64,000 bases of DNA, taken from Jacaranda mimosifolia. Its lineage: Eukaryota > Streptophyta > Magnoliopsida > Lamiales > Bignoniaceae. The notes below the pieces were generated by a model. That model had not been told where the DNA came from and did no database searches. It was given only the letters and a program-made list of their open reading frames with translations. Location: the NCBI GenBank assembly GCA_018894105.1, contig CM032122.1, positions 30,473,404 through 30,537,403 of the forward strand. The letters are read 5' to 3'. How positions within the stretch are numbered: position 1 is the first letter of the stretch; every line of letters begins with the position of its first letter. This document shows, piece by piece, positions 48,991-60,293 of this stretch. Both the position numbers and the translations under genes were made by a program.

Positions 48991-49324
48991 ATATAATTAT
49001 TCAATTATTTTATAATTTATATTTTTTATTAATAATTTTAGTGTGTTTTTATAGTTTTATTACCTGAGGTTACTTTTATTATTTTCATAAAACTTCGTGG
49101 GTGTTTTTGTTATTTCGTATTGTTAATGTCATTTTAGTCTTTGTGCATTTTTTTTTCTTTTGCCTTTTGTCTGATATATTCAATCGAGAATATTATAGTC
49201 ATTTTACAAAAACCGTTTGACTTAACGGTTGACCGTCAACCTCAGGGGGTATTTGTAATTTCGTGAAACCTTTGGATCTTGTTGTAATTAGATCAAACCT
49301 CAAGGGGTTATATGTAATTAACCC

Positions 49325-50282
49325 TAAAATAAAAGATGAAACACCAATTGAAATTGATGATTCAAAATGTACTCTTGAATTTCAAGTTCGAGTTTTTCTG
49401 CACAATTTTTACATCTGTTTCTGGAGCTTATGTTCAGCTATTTGTAGACTAGTGAACATCAATATGAGTGGCAGAATAAAATAAAAAAAAAACAATCCAG
49501 AGTGATGAAGGTCAAAGTCGTGCTTTGTATTTAGCACACGCTTTGTGATCTGAACAAAGTAAATCTTGCTTTAGTGCTTATTTAAGCAGACATTTCACTG
49601 TCAAAGAAGCTTAAAATTAACAATATGATACTGGAAGTGAAAGCAACTATTGTAATGTACTGTGAAGAGGAGAGTACTATTGAGGAAAGGTTTTTAAGTC
49701 ACGCAAGCCATTAAAACATGCACCATATGGAACACATTTCATAGTCATCCACTTGAAGAGAGTTTTGTGGATATGTGATGAATAGCAGTATTCGTTGTTA
49801 AGGTTTAAAAATAAACTAAATTATAAGATACCTGATGTAAAATTAATCATTGAAAGCTCATTTGAGTTCAGTTCGTTAAGCATATTGAATACTTTCATTT
49901 AATAAGATTTGAAACTCAAGTCGATTAATCAAATTATGATTAAATACTTTTAAAACTATCAAAATGCTTGAGTTCAAGCTCATGATTGATTGAACCGAGC
50001 TCGATTCAGCTCAATTAATTTAATAATCAAATTAAGTTCAAATACAATTTCAAGCTCAAAAAAAATTTGAAGCAAGTTTGAAGATTGTACTAGTGGATTT
50101 ATTTAGGTACAAAACATTGTAGTTGATTTATATCATAGATAATTTATAAATTACATTGATCAGTAGAAATTGTAAGTCAGTTGAATAGAATTATTGAGAA
50201 GAAGTTCATATTCATTTGATGTGAGTTTGTCTTCATCAAATTGGACAAAAGAATTTATTTTTTTTTTAGGAAAAAAAAAAAG

Positions 50283-50315
<33 letters not shown>

Positions 50316-51746
50316 AAAAGAGAAAAGAAAAGAAAAACCCAAAGTCCTGAATTAAATAAGATATTTTAATGACCGACGATCGCAATCTAAGACGAATTTA
50401 AAGACCCAATTAGTGTCCTTTTCTAGTAAAGAGTCGCTTGTCATCTAACTTCAAAGCAATGCAATTTCGCCAAAGTCTTTGTCATCTCAAAATGCCCTTT
50501 TCCCCACCCCCACATGCCATTCATAAGTCAACAATGTTTGCCGTAGCAAAAAATAACACAATATGTAGCTAAAGATCTTGACTTTGTTGAAACCCTTTTG
50601 GACCAAGTAAGACTTCATTCACACACCTTATTCACTTTTGTTTGGAGAATCATTCTTTGGAAAAAAATTTATGAACTATTTTCCCCATTGTTTGTTTGCT
50701 GTTTGGATTTAGATTCTTTCTTATCCCGTTATGGGCATTAATGCTTACGTACGTCCTAACGCACGAAATATTGCATTTTAAACTAACTAAGTTAAGTGGA
50801 GCTCTTGCCCTGTCATATATGGGGATTCACTTATGAAAAATAATTTTTTTATTGATACACATTGTTATTGTGTTTTCTTATAATAAAACATTATTTTTAT
50901 AAAAGAGTAATGCAAATACTAATATGTTTGATCAAATTTGAATTGAGGATCCCGTATCTATAGAGGTCTGAAATTTTAGTTTCGACCGTTTGAACAAAAC
51001 TTAATCAATGATAATGAAGAAAATTTGTGAGTCTATGGCTACATTTGAGTACGAAGTGAAGAAGGCTATAGCATGTAGTTAAAATTAATTTGTTTCACCA
51101 CCATGTAACAAAGTAATTCTTTTTATTAATATTCAAATGTTAATACTCTATATATAAATAAAACTTTTTATCAAGATAGTCCGCACCTATAATTTTACAT
51201 TATTATTGAGATCCCAACATTAACAAATTTTTGTTGTGAAATGACTCAAGAAATTAATTTACCATCAATATTGAGATGTCGTGCAATACTAAGTATTGAC
51301 ATTCCATGATTTTACGATGAATAAATTATGGATCAAAGCCCTACAAGAATACTATAGTTTAGTTATTTTTTGCAAATAAATTACGTAGGCCTAAATGAAT
51401 TTTGCACTTAAATTAAGCGTGATTGCTAGCAACTCTCATCAACAAACTGAAAAACATGAAAACATTATATTGAGCTTTAAGCTGCAAGTTGAAAGTTAAA
51501 TAAATTATATTGATAGTCAATTAATTTAATAATATCGTTCACACACAGTTTGAGTTCAAATTTTAGATATATATCTACGTATATAAATAAATAAATAAAT
51601 AAAATAGATAGATTGAGAAGTAAAATAAGTAGTTCTATAACCAAAGGTACATACAAAAATTACATGCTCATCATGATGTACCAAGGATTAAATAATCCAA
51701 GTAAATAGTCAAAAATTAATAACAAGTAATATTTTTGGACAAATAT
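49325..51746. other. Intergenic DNA between the 4.7 kb element and the VQ gene
   Basis: AT-rich and without a supported gene. A purine-only A/G tract lies at about 50268-50336. Otherwise I see only AT-rich DNA and the likely 3' end of the VQ-motif gene near 51700-51746. Confidence 0.5.
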
Positions 51747-52328
51747 TTAAGATGACGATTGATAATTGTCCCTAGGTGAATGGAGTGGAAACAGAGGCAG
51801 GAGCTCCGGCGGGTCGGATCCTCTCGGATTGTTTAACGGAGTCGGGTGAAAGTAAAAACCCTTTTCAGCAATGGCTCTCTCTTCTTTCTCCATGGGAGAC
51901 CTCGGAGTTCTGGGGCTGCCACGCGCCGCCAGATAGTCCAACGTTGAAACCGGCGAAGCCATAACCGTATTCTCTCCGCGAAAACTCCTATGGTAAGAAG
52001 GAGAATGTTGTGATGCGGTGGTACTGGTGGCACCGCCGCCATCGCTGTTGAGCTTGATCTCCAGCTTTCTTGCAGTTGGTCTTCTCTCGTGGAGCTTGAA
52101 GGCGGGTCTCCGAGGACCCATCTCACTGGAGTTAGGTTTTGCAGAGTGCTTTTCCGGGGCTGCGCCGGTTAGCTTTTGGACGACGGCCCGGAAAGTTGAC
52201 GGGTCGGCTTGGACGAAGGTGGTGTTTGGAACGGAGTTCGGGTCGCACCCGTTTGGGAAGGGATGGAATGTGGGTGGAAATGGAGGGTTGGAAGAATTAT
52301 TGGGAGAAGAAGAAGAAAAAGAAGCCAT
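51747..52328 (-). CDS. VQ-motif protein (VQ4/VQ11/VQ31/VQ33-like), single exon
   Basis: 193 residues from the ATG at 52328. An in-frame ATG at 52385 would add 19 residues (MHLHFHFYISLEKF...), but plant relatives start MA/ME followed by a Ser/Pro-rich stretch, so the inner start is preferred. The VQ motif is FRAVVQKLTG at residues 46-55, preceded by TTFVQADPST. The C-terminal block MEKEERAIAEKGFYFHPTP followed by PLFPLHSPRD is typical of the MAP-kinase-targeted VQ subgroup. Several SP/TP dipeptides are potential MPK3/MPK6 sites. VQ proteins bind WRKY factors in the nucleus and modulate defence transcription. No introns, as usual for this family. Confidence 0.9.
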   Translation of the reverse strand: MASFSSSSPNNSSNPPFPPTFHPFPNGCDPNSVPNTTFVQADPSTFRAVVQKLTGAAPEKHSAKPNSSEMGPRRPAFKLHERRPTARKLEIKLNSDGGGATSTTASQHSPSYHRSFRGENTVMASPVSTLDYLAARGSPRTPRSPMEKEERAIAEKGFYFHPTPLNNPRGSDPPELLPLFPLHSPRDNYQSSS

Positions 52329-52459
52329 TGGAGTGTTTGAGAGAAATTTTTCCAAAGAAATGTAAAAATGAAAGTGAAGATGCAAAAGGGAGTGGAAAGA
52401 GAGGCATATGGGGTGCCTTTATGTTGGTTTTTCTTGAAAAGGATATTAATTCAAACTTC

Positions 52460-52490
<31 letters not shown>

Positions 52491-55359
52491 TAAATTTCGA
52501 ATTATATGTCATTTTCGTGAATATATGGGATGCGAAAATGTTTAAATAATAATTTTTATTTTAATCAAGTGTGAAAATATTATTATAGTATTTAAATTTT
52601 GAATTAGTATTGTTTTAAAAATTTGTGGTTTTAACATTAGAACTATATAAGAAATTTTTCATATTGAAAATAATTTTCATTGCAAAATTCTATTGTTTTA
52701 CGATTCTCTAGATGTATTTTATTAGAAATTTTCTATTCTTGGTGATGCTCATTTATTTTTTTGGTATTTTTTATAGTTGTGTTGTGTTTTGAACCACATC
52801 TTCTACTACATGCTTGCTTATATGTCATCAAACTTTTTGATCAAATTTTCTTTTTTTAGAGTCAATGTGATCAAAAACAACTCGTTGGGTTTGCATGACC
52901 TAAATTATGATCGTGTTATTTAAATATCTACCAAATTCAATTGTTTTAATCATTTTTTTCCGAAACAAAATTACATTTTACTCAATTTTCAAGTTATTTA
53001 AAGTTCTCTTTGAAGTTTGAAGATAAATTCTTTGAAATACTTCAAATTTTATTGCTTGTGTAGTTGTGTTCTAATCATTTTTATTTTAAAAAGACAATGG
53101 GGTCAATATAGATTTTGAAACGAATAAAAAGGAGTGGACTTATAAGGGTATTTTTGTTTCCTTCCTATGAATTTTCCCTTTGAGTGGTTGGAAAATAGAG
53201 GGAATATCTTTTTCACTCCCCGGAGAATAATGTAACTACTTTTCTTTCTCCCTTAGTTTGCGTGGGCAAAATGAACTTTGACAAAAGGTGGAAAAAGTGG
53301 TGCTCTTGTTTTGTTTTAGTTGCATTTCTTGGCTTCTATCTTGGTTTGTTATTGGACTCATGCGAAGCATGTTTTTCTTTTCTTTTCTTTTTTCTTTTTA
53401 GTTTTAGTTTTTCTTTGCTTTTCTCTCTCTTTCTTTTATGCTTTGCAACATCAAGAACTTTGATTACACTCTTTTTGTTTTTTTATAAAATATAATTTCT
53501 TTTTTTTTTTTTCAGAAGAGGTGAAGGTGAATATCAAATTGAAATTTAAAACATTCATTGTTTTAATTTGATATTAAAAGAAAAAGAATTACCAATTTCT
53601 CTTAATACCACGTCAAACTTCTAGTTTAGGTTAATTTATATGTGCATCCCAATCTATTTTTCAAAACTTTTAATGCATTTGGCTAAAAAAGTGTTATAAC
53701 ACTTATCATGTAATTAATCAAATAATTAAGACTAAGTTGAGATCGATAGAAATTTTTTATATTTGAACTAAACAAATTATTCAAGTGCTACATATTAATA
53801 CTGCAATAATCTATAATTGTAAGTTCTGAGTTTGAATTCTACTAAATAAATATTCATAAATACAAATTTTACTGCATATATATTAATTTCTTATGAAAAT
53901 ATTGATACTTAATATATGATAAAGTAATCTAATTATAATAAAAGATGAATATATATATAGAGAGAGAGATATATAGATATGGCCTTTGAAAATTTGTCCA
54001 ACAAATAGAACGATCGAAGAGCAATTTAGCTTTTATCTCTTTCACATAAGATACATAAGCATTATTGCACAAAAATATTCATGTAAGCAAGATTAAATCG
54101 TTCCTTCCCTTAATTCAATACTAGAGGAATAAATACAAAATTAGCAAATATGTGACCATACTCTAATAGCTTCTTATATTTAAAAAGAAATGAAGTTCTT
54201 TCACTTCATATTGAGACCATTTGATTAATAGCAAAAACTTGCATGCTTGTGATACCAAATTTAGCTAAACAAACAATATGCTATCATGATGAAAATGAGA
54301 CTTCAATAGTGCTTTTAGTTTCTCATCAAGTGCACCTTTCTTAAGTGCATAAGTTGTTTAAAGGTCAATGCTATGTTTTCACTTTTAATAGAATAAAGAG
54401 TTGGTTCAAATTCATTTACATATTACAATTGAAAAAATACTTAAATGTTAATTTCCTTTATAAATATTTAAATTGTGATGAAATTGAACTAATATAGTCA
54501 TAAAAAGTTCAAAATCATAAAAGAGTCGTTCAAACCTACAAGAGAATCCAATCCATCTTAAAATTTGTCACCAACAACGTTAGAATTTATTTTTTTATTT
54601 TTTGGTAATCAACTCTTAGAAATACCTCATTCGCTATTCATTTAGACATTTAAAATCTATTCATGATATAAATCTGACATTTGCATCAAATTCTCTTAAT
54701 TCTAGTCCGCTTGTTTACCTATATCAATAATGATATTTAACCTTCATGTCCGACCAAATTATCTACAAGAAAAACCACATCATAAGCCAAATTGACACTA
54801 GCTAACACGAATATGCATAAATTCTCATAAACCATATAAACCAATTTTAAAAAATGAACTTAATTTCAGAACTTTTAGCTGAAAAAGGAGACAAATTGAA
54901 GTTTTTAAGTGATTCTTTAATAAATACATGCAATAAATATACTTCATTCATGTATCAAAATATACTTAATTCATTTATCACCATTGAATTAATAAAGATA
55001 AAAAAAGGGTAAAACATACAATAATTTCTATAGTCCATTAGCCAGCCATAAATGCAATGGAACGCACCCAATTCAACTGTTGAATTGCATAATTTTCAAG
55101 ACCAAATTATGAAATAAAAACAGAATAATTATCCACGGATAAAAGTCCACGGGTCGGCGTACTATCCCTTCCCTATCGTTTCAGTCGTCTATTTTAATTT
55201 ATATTTTATTTTATTTCATATATTTAATTACTATTTCTTTTCCATCGTTTTAGTCATTTATTCAATTAATATTTTATATTTTATTCTATTTCATGAATAC
55301 ATAGTAACAGTATTAAATCAGAAATCATATTTCCGAATTCATAAAATAAAATAAAATAT

Positions 55360-55730
55360 CACTACAAAAAATATTATATTAGCAACAAAATAATAAGTGA
55401 CAATATAAAAATTATCACTAATAGTGTGTATTAAGTGCCAATAGTTTTTATTTTTCCATTAATGATATTTTTTAAGTGAAATAATTTTTATTTTGTCATA
55501 ATATGGCTTATTGGTGATAAAAACTAATATTTTAAGTTGTCACCATTAACATTTAATGATATCTCTATAATGACAAAATAGTAACAATAACAATTTCACT
55601 ATAATTTATGACAAAATTTTCATTGTCACTAAATTATCACTGTAGATATGTCAGTAATTATTAATTATAACAACTTTTATATTATCACTTATTATTTTAT
55701 CACAGACTTATTATTTTTTTTATAATTGTG
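55360..55730. mobile_element. Possible CACTA-type non-autonomous remnant
   Basis: The left end reads CACTACAAAAAATATTAT and the right end, inverted, CACAATTATAAAAAAAATAA. Between them are repeated short motifs such as AGTGACAAT, TATCACTAAT and GTCACTAAATTATCAC in both orientations, as in subterminal regions of En/Spm-like elements. A 3-bp duplication is not evident and the right end has diverged. Confidence 0.35.
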
Positions 55731-58681
55731 AAACATAAATTAAAATAATTGATTCACAACGCGATTTTCAAACCCCCTCCACCCAAAAGTCACCCTATCC
55801 CATCTTTTTCCAATAGTCAAAAATTACTCATAGAATGCCATCTACACAAGTTAGAATGTCAAGGGAACACTCAAATCATTCAAGTTTTTAGTGCCAATGA
55901 CAGAATTATGACATTCTAGACTTTGATTAGGTTTGTTGTATTTGTCTATGGACAATTAACTAACTATAAACATTCCATTAAATATTTTTACATTCTCAAA
56001 ACAACCATTTAAATATAAATAATTGAACTCAAAACCAAGATTGAAGCTTCCATGTTGTTGTGGGATGACTTTTACTTTGTGAATAAGGAAAATATGTCTT
56101 GATTGTTTGTCTTTGCCCCAAAGTGATTAAATTATGGTTGTTAGTGGACTTAAGTTGGCTAGATTGACTTAACTACAAAGATAAAGTATAATATTAATTG
56201 CAAGGCAGATGCATACAAATTTTTTTATAACATAAGTGTATAGTATTCTAATTTACATAAATAAATATACTACACGTGTATAGAAAGTTAATTAGCATTT
56301 TAAGGTCGACTCTAATTTTATATATGTAACAATTTAGGTTATAATCTTAGTATTGCCAACATTGGTGTGTGATAGTTATCGAATTGCTAAATATATACTG
56401 CAAAATTGAAACTCTTCGTGAATGAAATGCATATCTTCATACATGCTCCACAAAAAGTATGTTAGAAACATTGAATTTTCCTAATTAAGAGACTCTTATG
56501 CTTAAGTCAGCAAATTTATATTGGAGGGAAATTTGAAATTATCTAGAGATTTCGCAAGAATTAAAATGATTTATTACCTTTTTTTAACCTAATTCAATTA
56601 TTTAAGATGGATAAACTTTTATTTGAATCATACTTTGAGAGTCTATTTACTTTATGTGATTTGAATGAATGAGGCCTACATTCCTCTTAAATAACCCCCG
56701 ATCAGCTACTGTCTGGAATATGAGCATGAAGAGAACTCCAGCGCAAGAGAAGAATGGCCAGATTTTGTACATTTGGGCAGGTGGGATGAGACGCAAATGA
56801 CTAATAAGTCCTCACTATTTGCATTGTCAATTACATGTATATCCCTAAGATCTCGTTAATGTTGTTTGACGAAAAGCGATTCTATTCCCTTTTTATAAAG
56901 AGTTTTTTAATCATTTCATAAATTATCCTAATATTCTCATTAATCCGAATAAAATATTAATTTAATTTAATTATTAACTTTCATCATTCATCTCATCGAA
57001 CAAAGTATATATAATATACAAAATACAAAATAACTATAATCCTAATATCATTCTGAATTCATTCGATTATCATTCTACATCCCACTTCACAAAATAAATG
57101 AAGCCTTAGGGCAGAGGATTCACTGAATAGTGGATAGCATGACTCATTGTTGTGAAATAGTGATCACGTTAGTAAAAGATATATAGTTGTGATTACTTGT
57201 GAGTTTGTCTTTATTTTTTGTGTTTTAAAAATTTTGGGGTTGTTTTGGTGTTTTATAAATATGAGAATGAAAAATAAGATTGTGATTGATTGTAAGATAA
57301 AATGTAATAATTATAGTGATGTGATAGGGTTGATGTGATATGGGATTGTAATTGATTGTAAGATTATTTTTTAGATATATTTGAAAGAATTGTTTAAAAT
57401 AATGATATTGTTTTATAAATTTTGATTTTTGGGTTTGTTTGGGATATTAATATTTAAAAAAATATTAATAACTATATATTTAAATTTATTAATATTAATA
57501 ATTTATTAAGTCAAATAAGAAATTATAAATTCGTCAAATTTATTTGTAATTAAATGAAAAATAAATTATTTTGCTTAAAAAGAATTCCAAAAATTTTATT
57601 TATTTTTTTCCCAATAATAAACTACTATATAAACAAGATATTGTAGGGCACTCCTTTTTGGACAACACAAATTTTTTTCAAAACTTTTTTGGAATTTTAT
57701 TTTACCAAAAATATAAATCCACCTTACCCGCTTAATCACAAAATATGTAGGACTTCATTTGTTATAAAAAAAAAAAATTATTCTTCACTATTTAACATAT
57801 TACCAAATTATTTGACGATCTATTTTTATAAAATAATTTTTTTCAATTTATTAAATTTATTGATTATTAATATAAAATTTTCATGTACAATTTTTTTTTA
57901 AAATAAAGTTAAGTTATTGATAAATTCAATATTATTTTTTATTTAATTATAAATAGTTATGAATGAATAAATTGGTAACTAATTTTGTATGTATTATAAA
58001 TAAATTGCCTAAAAAGGGTGCCCTAATATATTAATAAATTTAACAAAAGTAGGTGGGCCCATGCCTCTAGACACTACTGTAACTCATTTCAAAGACGCAA
58101 ATTGGGTCTCATAAGCAATCAAGACTTGACGGGTGTTTCGCGTTTCAAAGACACAATAAATGAGATTACTCTCACAAGCAACCGCAGTGTCACTTTTATC
58201 TCCTTTTTTATGTACCCTCTGACGGTTCTTCCATAGATCAGATTCAAGACCACCTAAGAATTTCATTTGGGTCCAGCTTTGTTTGGGTTTACTAAAAAAC
58301 CTTGTGGACCAGCAAATGAGGACACTTGTTGATTTGGGTCAAGCAAACCATTTACTGTGGGCTTAGTTTGGGCCAAATGGCCTTGTTGTCTCATGGACTC
58401 AATTCTGTAGCATATTTTTTTATTTACTCACACGTCACACTGTCACACTTGTATGAACGATTCATTAAACCTCAAATTAATATCTTATACATATAAATGT
58501 AACTATGTAAGGACGATATTACCAAATCAATTAACCACTTCAGTCCCAATAGCAATGAATATTGATCAATAAGTTATAAACTGTTTTAATAAAAATGTCA
58601 AAATTATTTTCTCATCTACTAATATATCATGAGAAAAAAAAAGAGAAAATATTGATATTTATTCAATCGGCTTGTAACAAC

Positions 58682-59154
58682 TAGGAATGGCAATAGGTTC
58701 GGGTAAACTGAGAACTGCCCCCGCCCCGCCCTACCCCGAAGGGGCGGGTTCGGGATGAAACAAACAGGGTTCGGAGCGAGTAGCGGGTCTTGATTAAAAA
58801 GACCCGTCCGGGTCCGGGGCGAGTTACGAGTTTAGGTGGACCCGTCCCATATAATAATATATTATATATATAAGTATAAGTATCCAGTATGCTATAATAC
58901 TATATTAAAAAATTAGGACTCCTCTTTCTTTTTACTTGTTTCAATTTTATTCTCTCAAACCCACTGCCCACCACAACAAAATCTGTACATTCAAGTGATG
59001 ATAAAGAAGAAAGAGTAAAAAATAAAAAATAAAAAATTAAAAATAAAAAATTAAAAAAACCCGGGTTAGGCAGGTTCAACCAGCCGAGTTCGGGGCCAAA
59101 GGGAAGGTGGGGTGGGTCCCTGGTCCTGCTAAACCCGCCCCATTGCCATCCCTA
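58682..59154. mobile_element. hAT-type MITE with 8-bp target duplication
   Basis: The ends TAGGAATGGCAATAGG and (inverted) TAGGGATGGCAATGGG form terminal inverted repeats. The flanking 8-mers GTAACAAC (58674-58681) and GTAACGAC (59155-59162) match at seven of eight bases. GC-rich subterminal blocks (ACCCGTCCGGGTCC and CCCGGGTT, CCCGCCCC) surround an AT-rich middle. No transposase frame. Ends with 'TAGGGATGGCAA' and an 8-bp duplication are characteristic of a widespread plant hAT MITE family. Confidence 0.85.
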
Positions 59155-59219
59155 GTAACGACAAAACAAACAGGTGTTTAAGGTCCACTTGTTTTTATTT
59201 ACAAACTCTCTTTTCATTT

Positions 59220-59620
59220 TGTAACTATTTAAAATTTTAAAACAACCAGTTTCAAGATATTTTATAGAAATATTATTTAGTTTCATTTTCAATTTTTTTC
59301 TAAATTTACCATATCATCTTATTATTACATCAATTAAATTCTAAATTCCGTTTGACTTGTAGCACCCATTATTATTTCAAAATAATAAAAAAATATACAT
59401 ATATTATAGAAAAACACATCTTTTTTAGATATCAAAAAAATATAAACCATATAAATTTTCATCCCTTTATCTACCTTAATCATCTATACCATATACATAT
59501 ACATATATATAAAACCCTTTACACACTCAAAGTAGCGGTTACTCTATGCTACACCAAATTTTATTTTACCAATTATACCCATAATTTTTAATTTAATTTC
59601 AAAAATGAATATATCACTTG
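59220..59620. repeat. AT-rich dispersed repeat, copy 1
   Basis: A block with CATTTTCAATTTTTTTCTAA, then CTTATTATTACATCA and CATTATTATTTCAAAA followed by AATATACATAT is recognisably the same sequence, in the same order and orientation, as 60640-60800 in intron 3 of the glycerol kinase gene. The borders of this copy are uncertain. Confidence 0.5.
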
Positions 59621-60293
59621 ATTTCACATTAAAAAACACAAATAATATATTGAGACCATAATAACAAACTTTATGGAATGTGTAGATAGATATATTTAAT
59701 AATTTCAAACTTTTGATGCAGAAATTATTTGTTAAATATAAATTTATAATAATGAATAATTAGTTTTATACGTTGTTGATATGATTATTGCTAAAATAAT
59801 GTTATTTCTAATATACGCTATGAAAAATTAAATATTTTATTATTTATTAATATAATTTAATATCAATAATATAATAAATTAATATGTAAGTAGGACCACG
59901 TTCCACAGACAACTAATTATAATAAAAATAAACCAAAACAGACCCTAAATCTTCAAATGGAACATCTTCGAATCAAAACTACCTTCTAAGCACCAAATAC
60001 AAAAATTGGATTTTTTCAATTCAGTCACATCTAAAGCTCTAATTTGGGTCGGGCCTACCCATTTAACTAGGCAAGGCCTGCATTTATTCATAAATAAACA
60101 TATTCCAAGATACAGTCTCAAGTCTTGAACCAAAAGAAAATAATGACATCAAAAGAAGCAGCAATGCTGATTGTTTATTCATGTCATTCAAAAATAGATA
60201 GAAGAACTTTTATTAAATTCATCAAAGAACCTAGGAAAAAAGAACTACTGTAAGTTATAACCCAAAACATTGCAGAATCGAAAGAGATTTTAA

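Larger units (their letters stand above)
44623..49324. mobile_element. 4.7 kb terminal-inverted-repeat element, Mutator-like, carrying foreign DNA
   Basis: The left end starts GGGATAATTACATATAACCC (44623) and the right end, read in reverse, starts GGGTTAATTACATATAACCC (49324). The arms continue to match for about 80-95 bp, including a second shared block AAATTACAAATACCCCCTGA. Flanking 9-mers TAAAATAAT (44614-44622) and TAAAATAAA (49325-49333) differ at one base and could be a 9-bp duplication, typical of Mutator-like elements, though the flanks are AT-rich. No transposase frame is visible, so it is non-autonomous. The interior goes from very AT-rich arms to a GC-balanced core that looks mitochondrial. 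The element lies about 950 bp after the REC-like stop codon. Confidence 0.7.
52329..60293. other. Eight-kilobase intergenic region between VQ and glycerol kinase genes
   Basis: The first few hundred bases are the divergent promoter and leader of the VQ gene, including a run of about 24 T at 52459-52482. The remainder is AT-rich with a CACTA-like remnant (55360-55730), a hAT MITE (58682-59154), and one of two related AT-rich repeats (59220-59620). Short frames, including a hydrophobic 77-codon one at 53262-53495, are low-complexity and not supported as genes. The last 300 bases include the 3' end of the glycerol kinase gene. Confidence 0.5.

Noticed and set aside
51776..52365. Plus-strand frames of 62-136 codons opposite the VQ gene
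   Set aside because: Shadows of the minus-strand VQ coding sequence, which has clear conserved motifs.
53262..53495. 77-codon frame with an apparent signal/membrane segment
   Set aside because: The second half is a pyrimidine-rich low-complexity tract translated as Phe/Leu/Ser; no promoter or homologue recognised.
55070..55086. Near-palindrome AATTCAACTGTTGAATT as an operator-like site
   Set aside because: Isolated short palindrome in AT-rich intergenic DNA with no adjacent gene; expected by chance.
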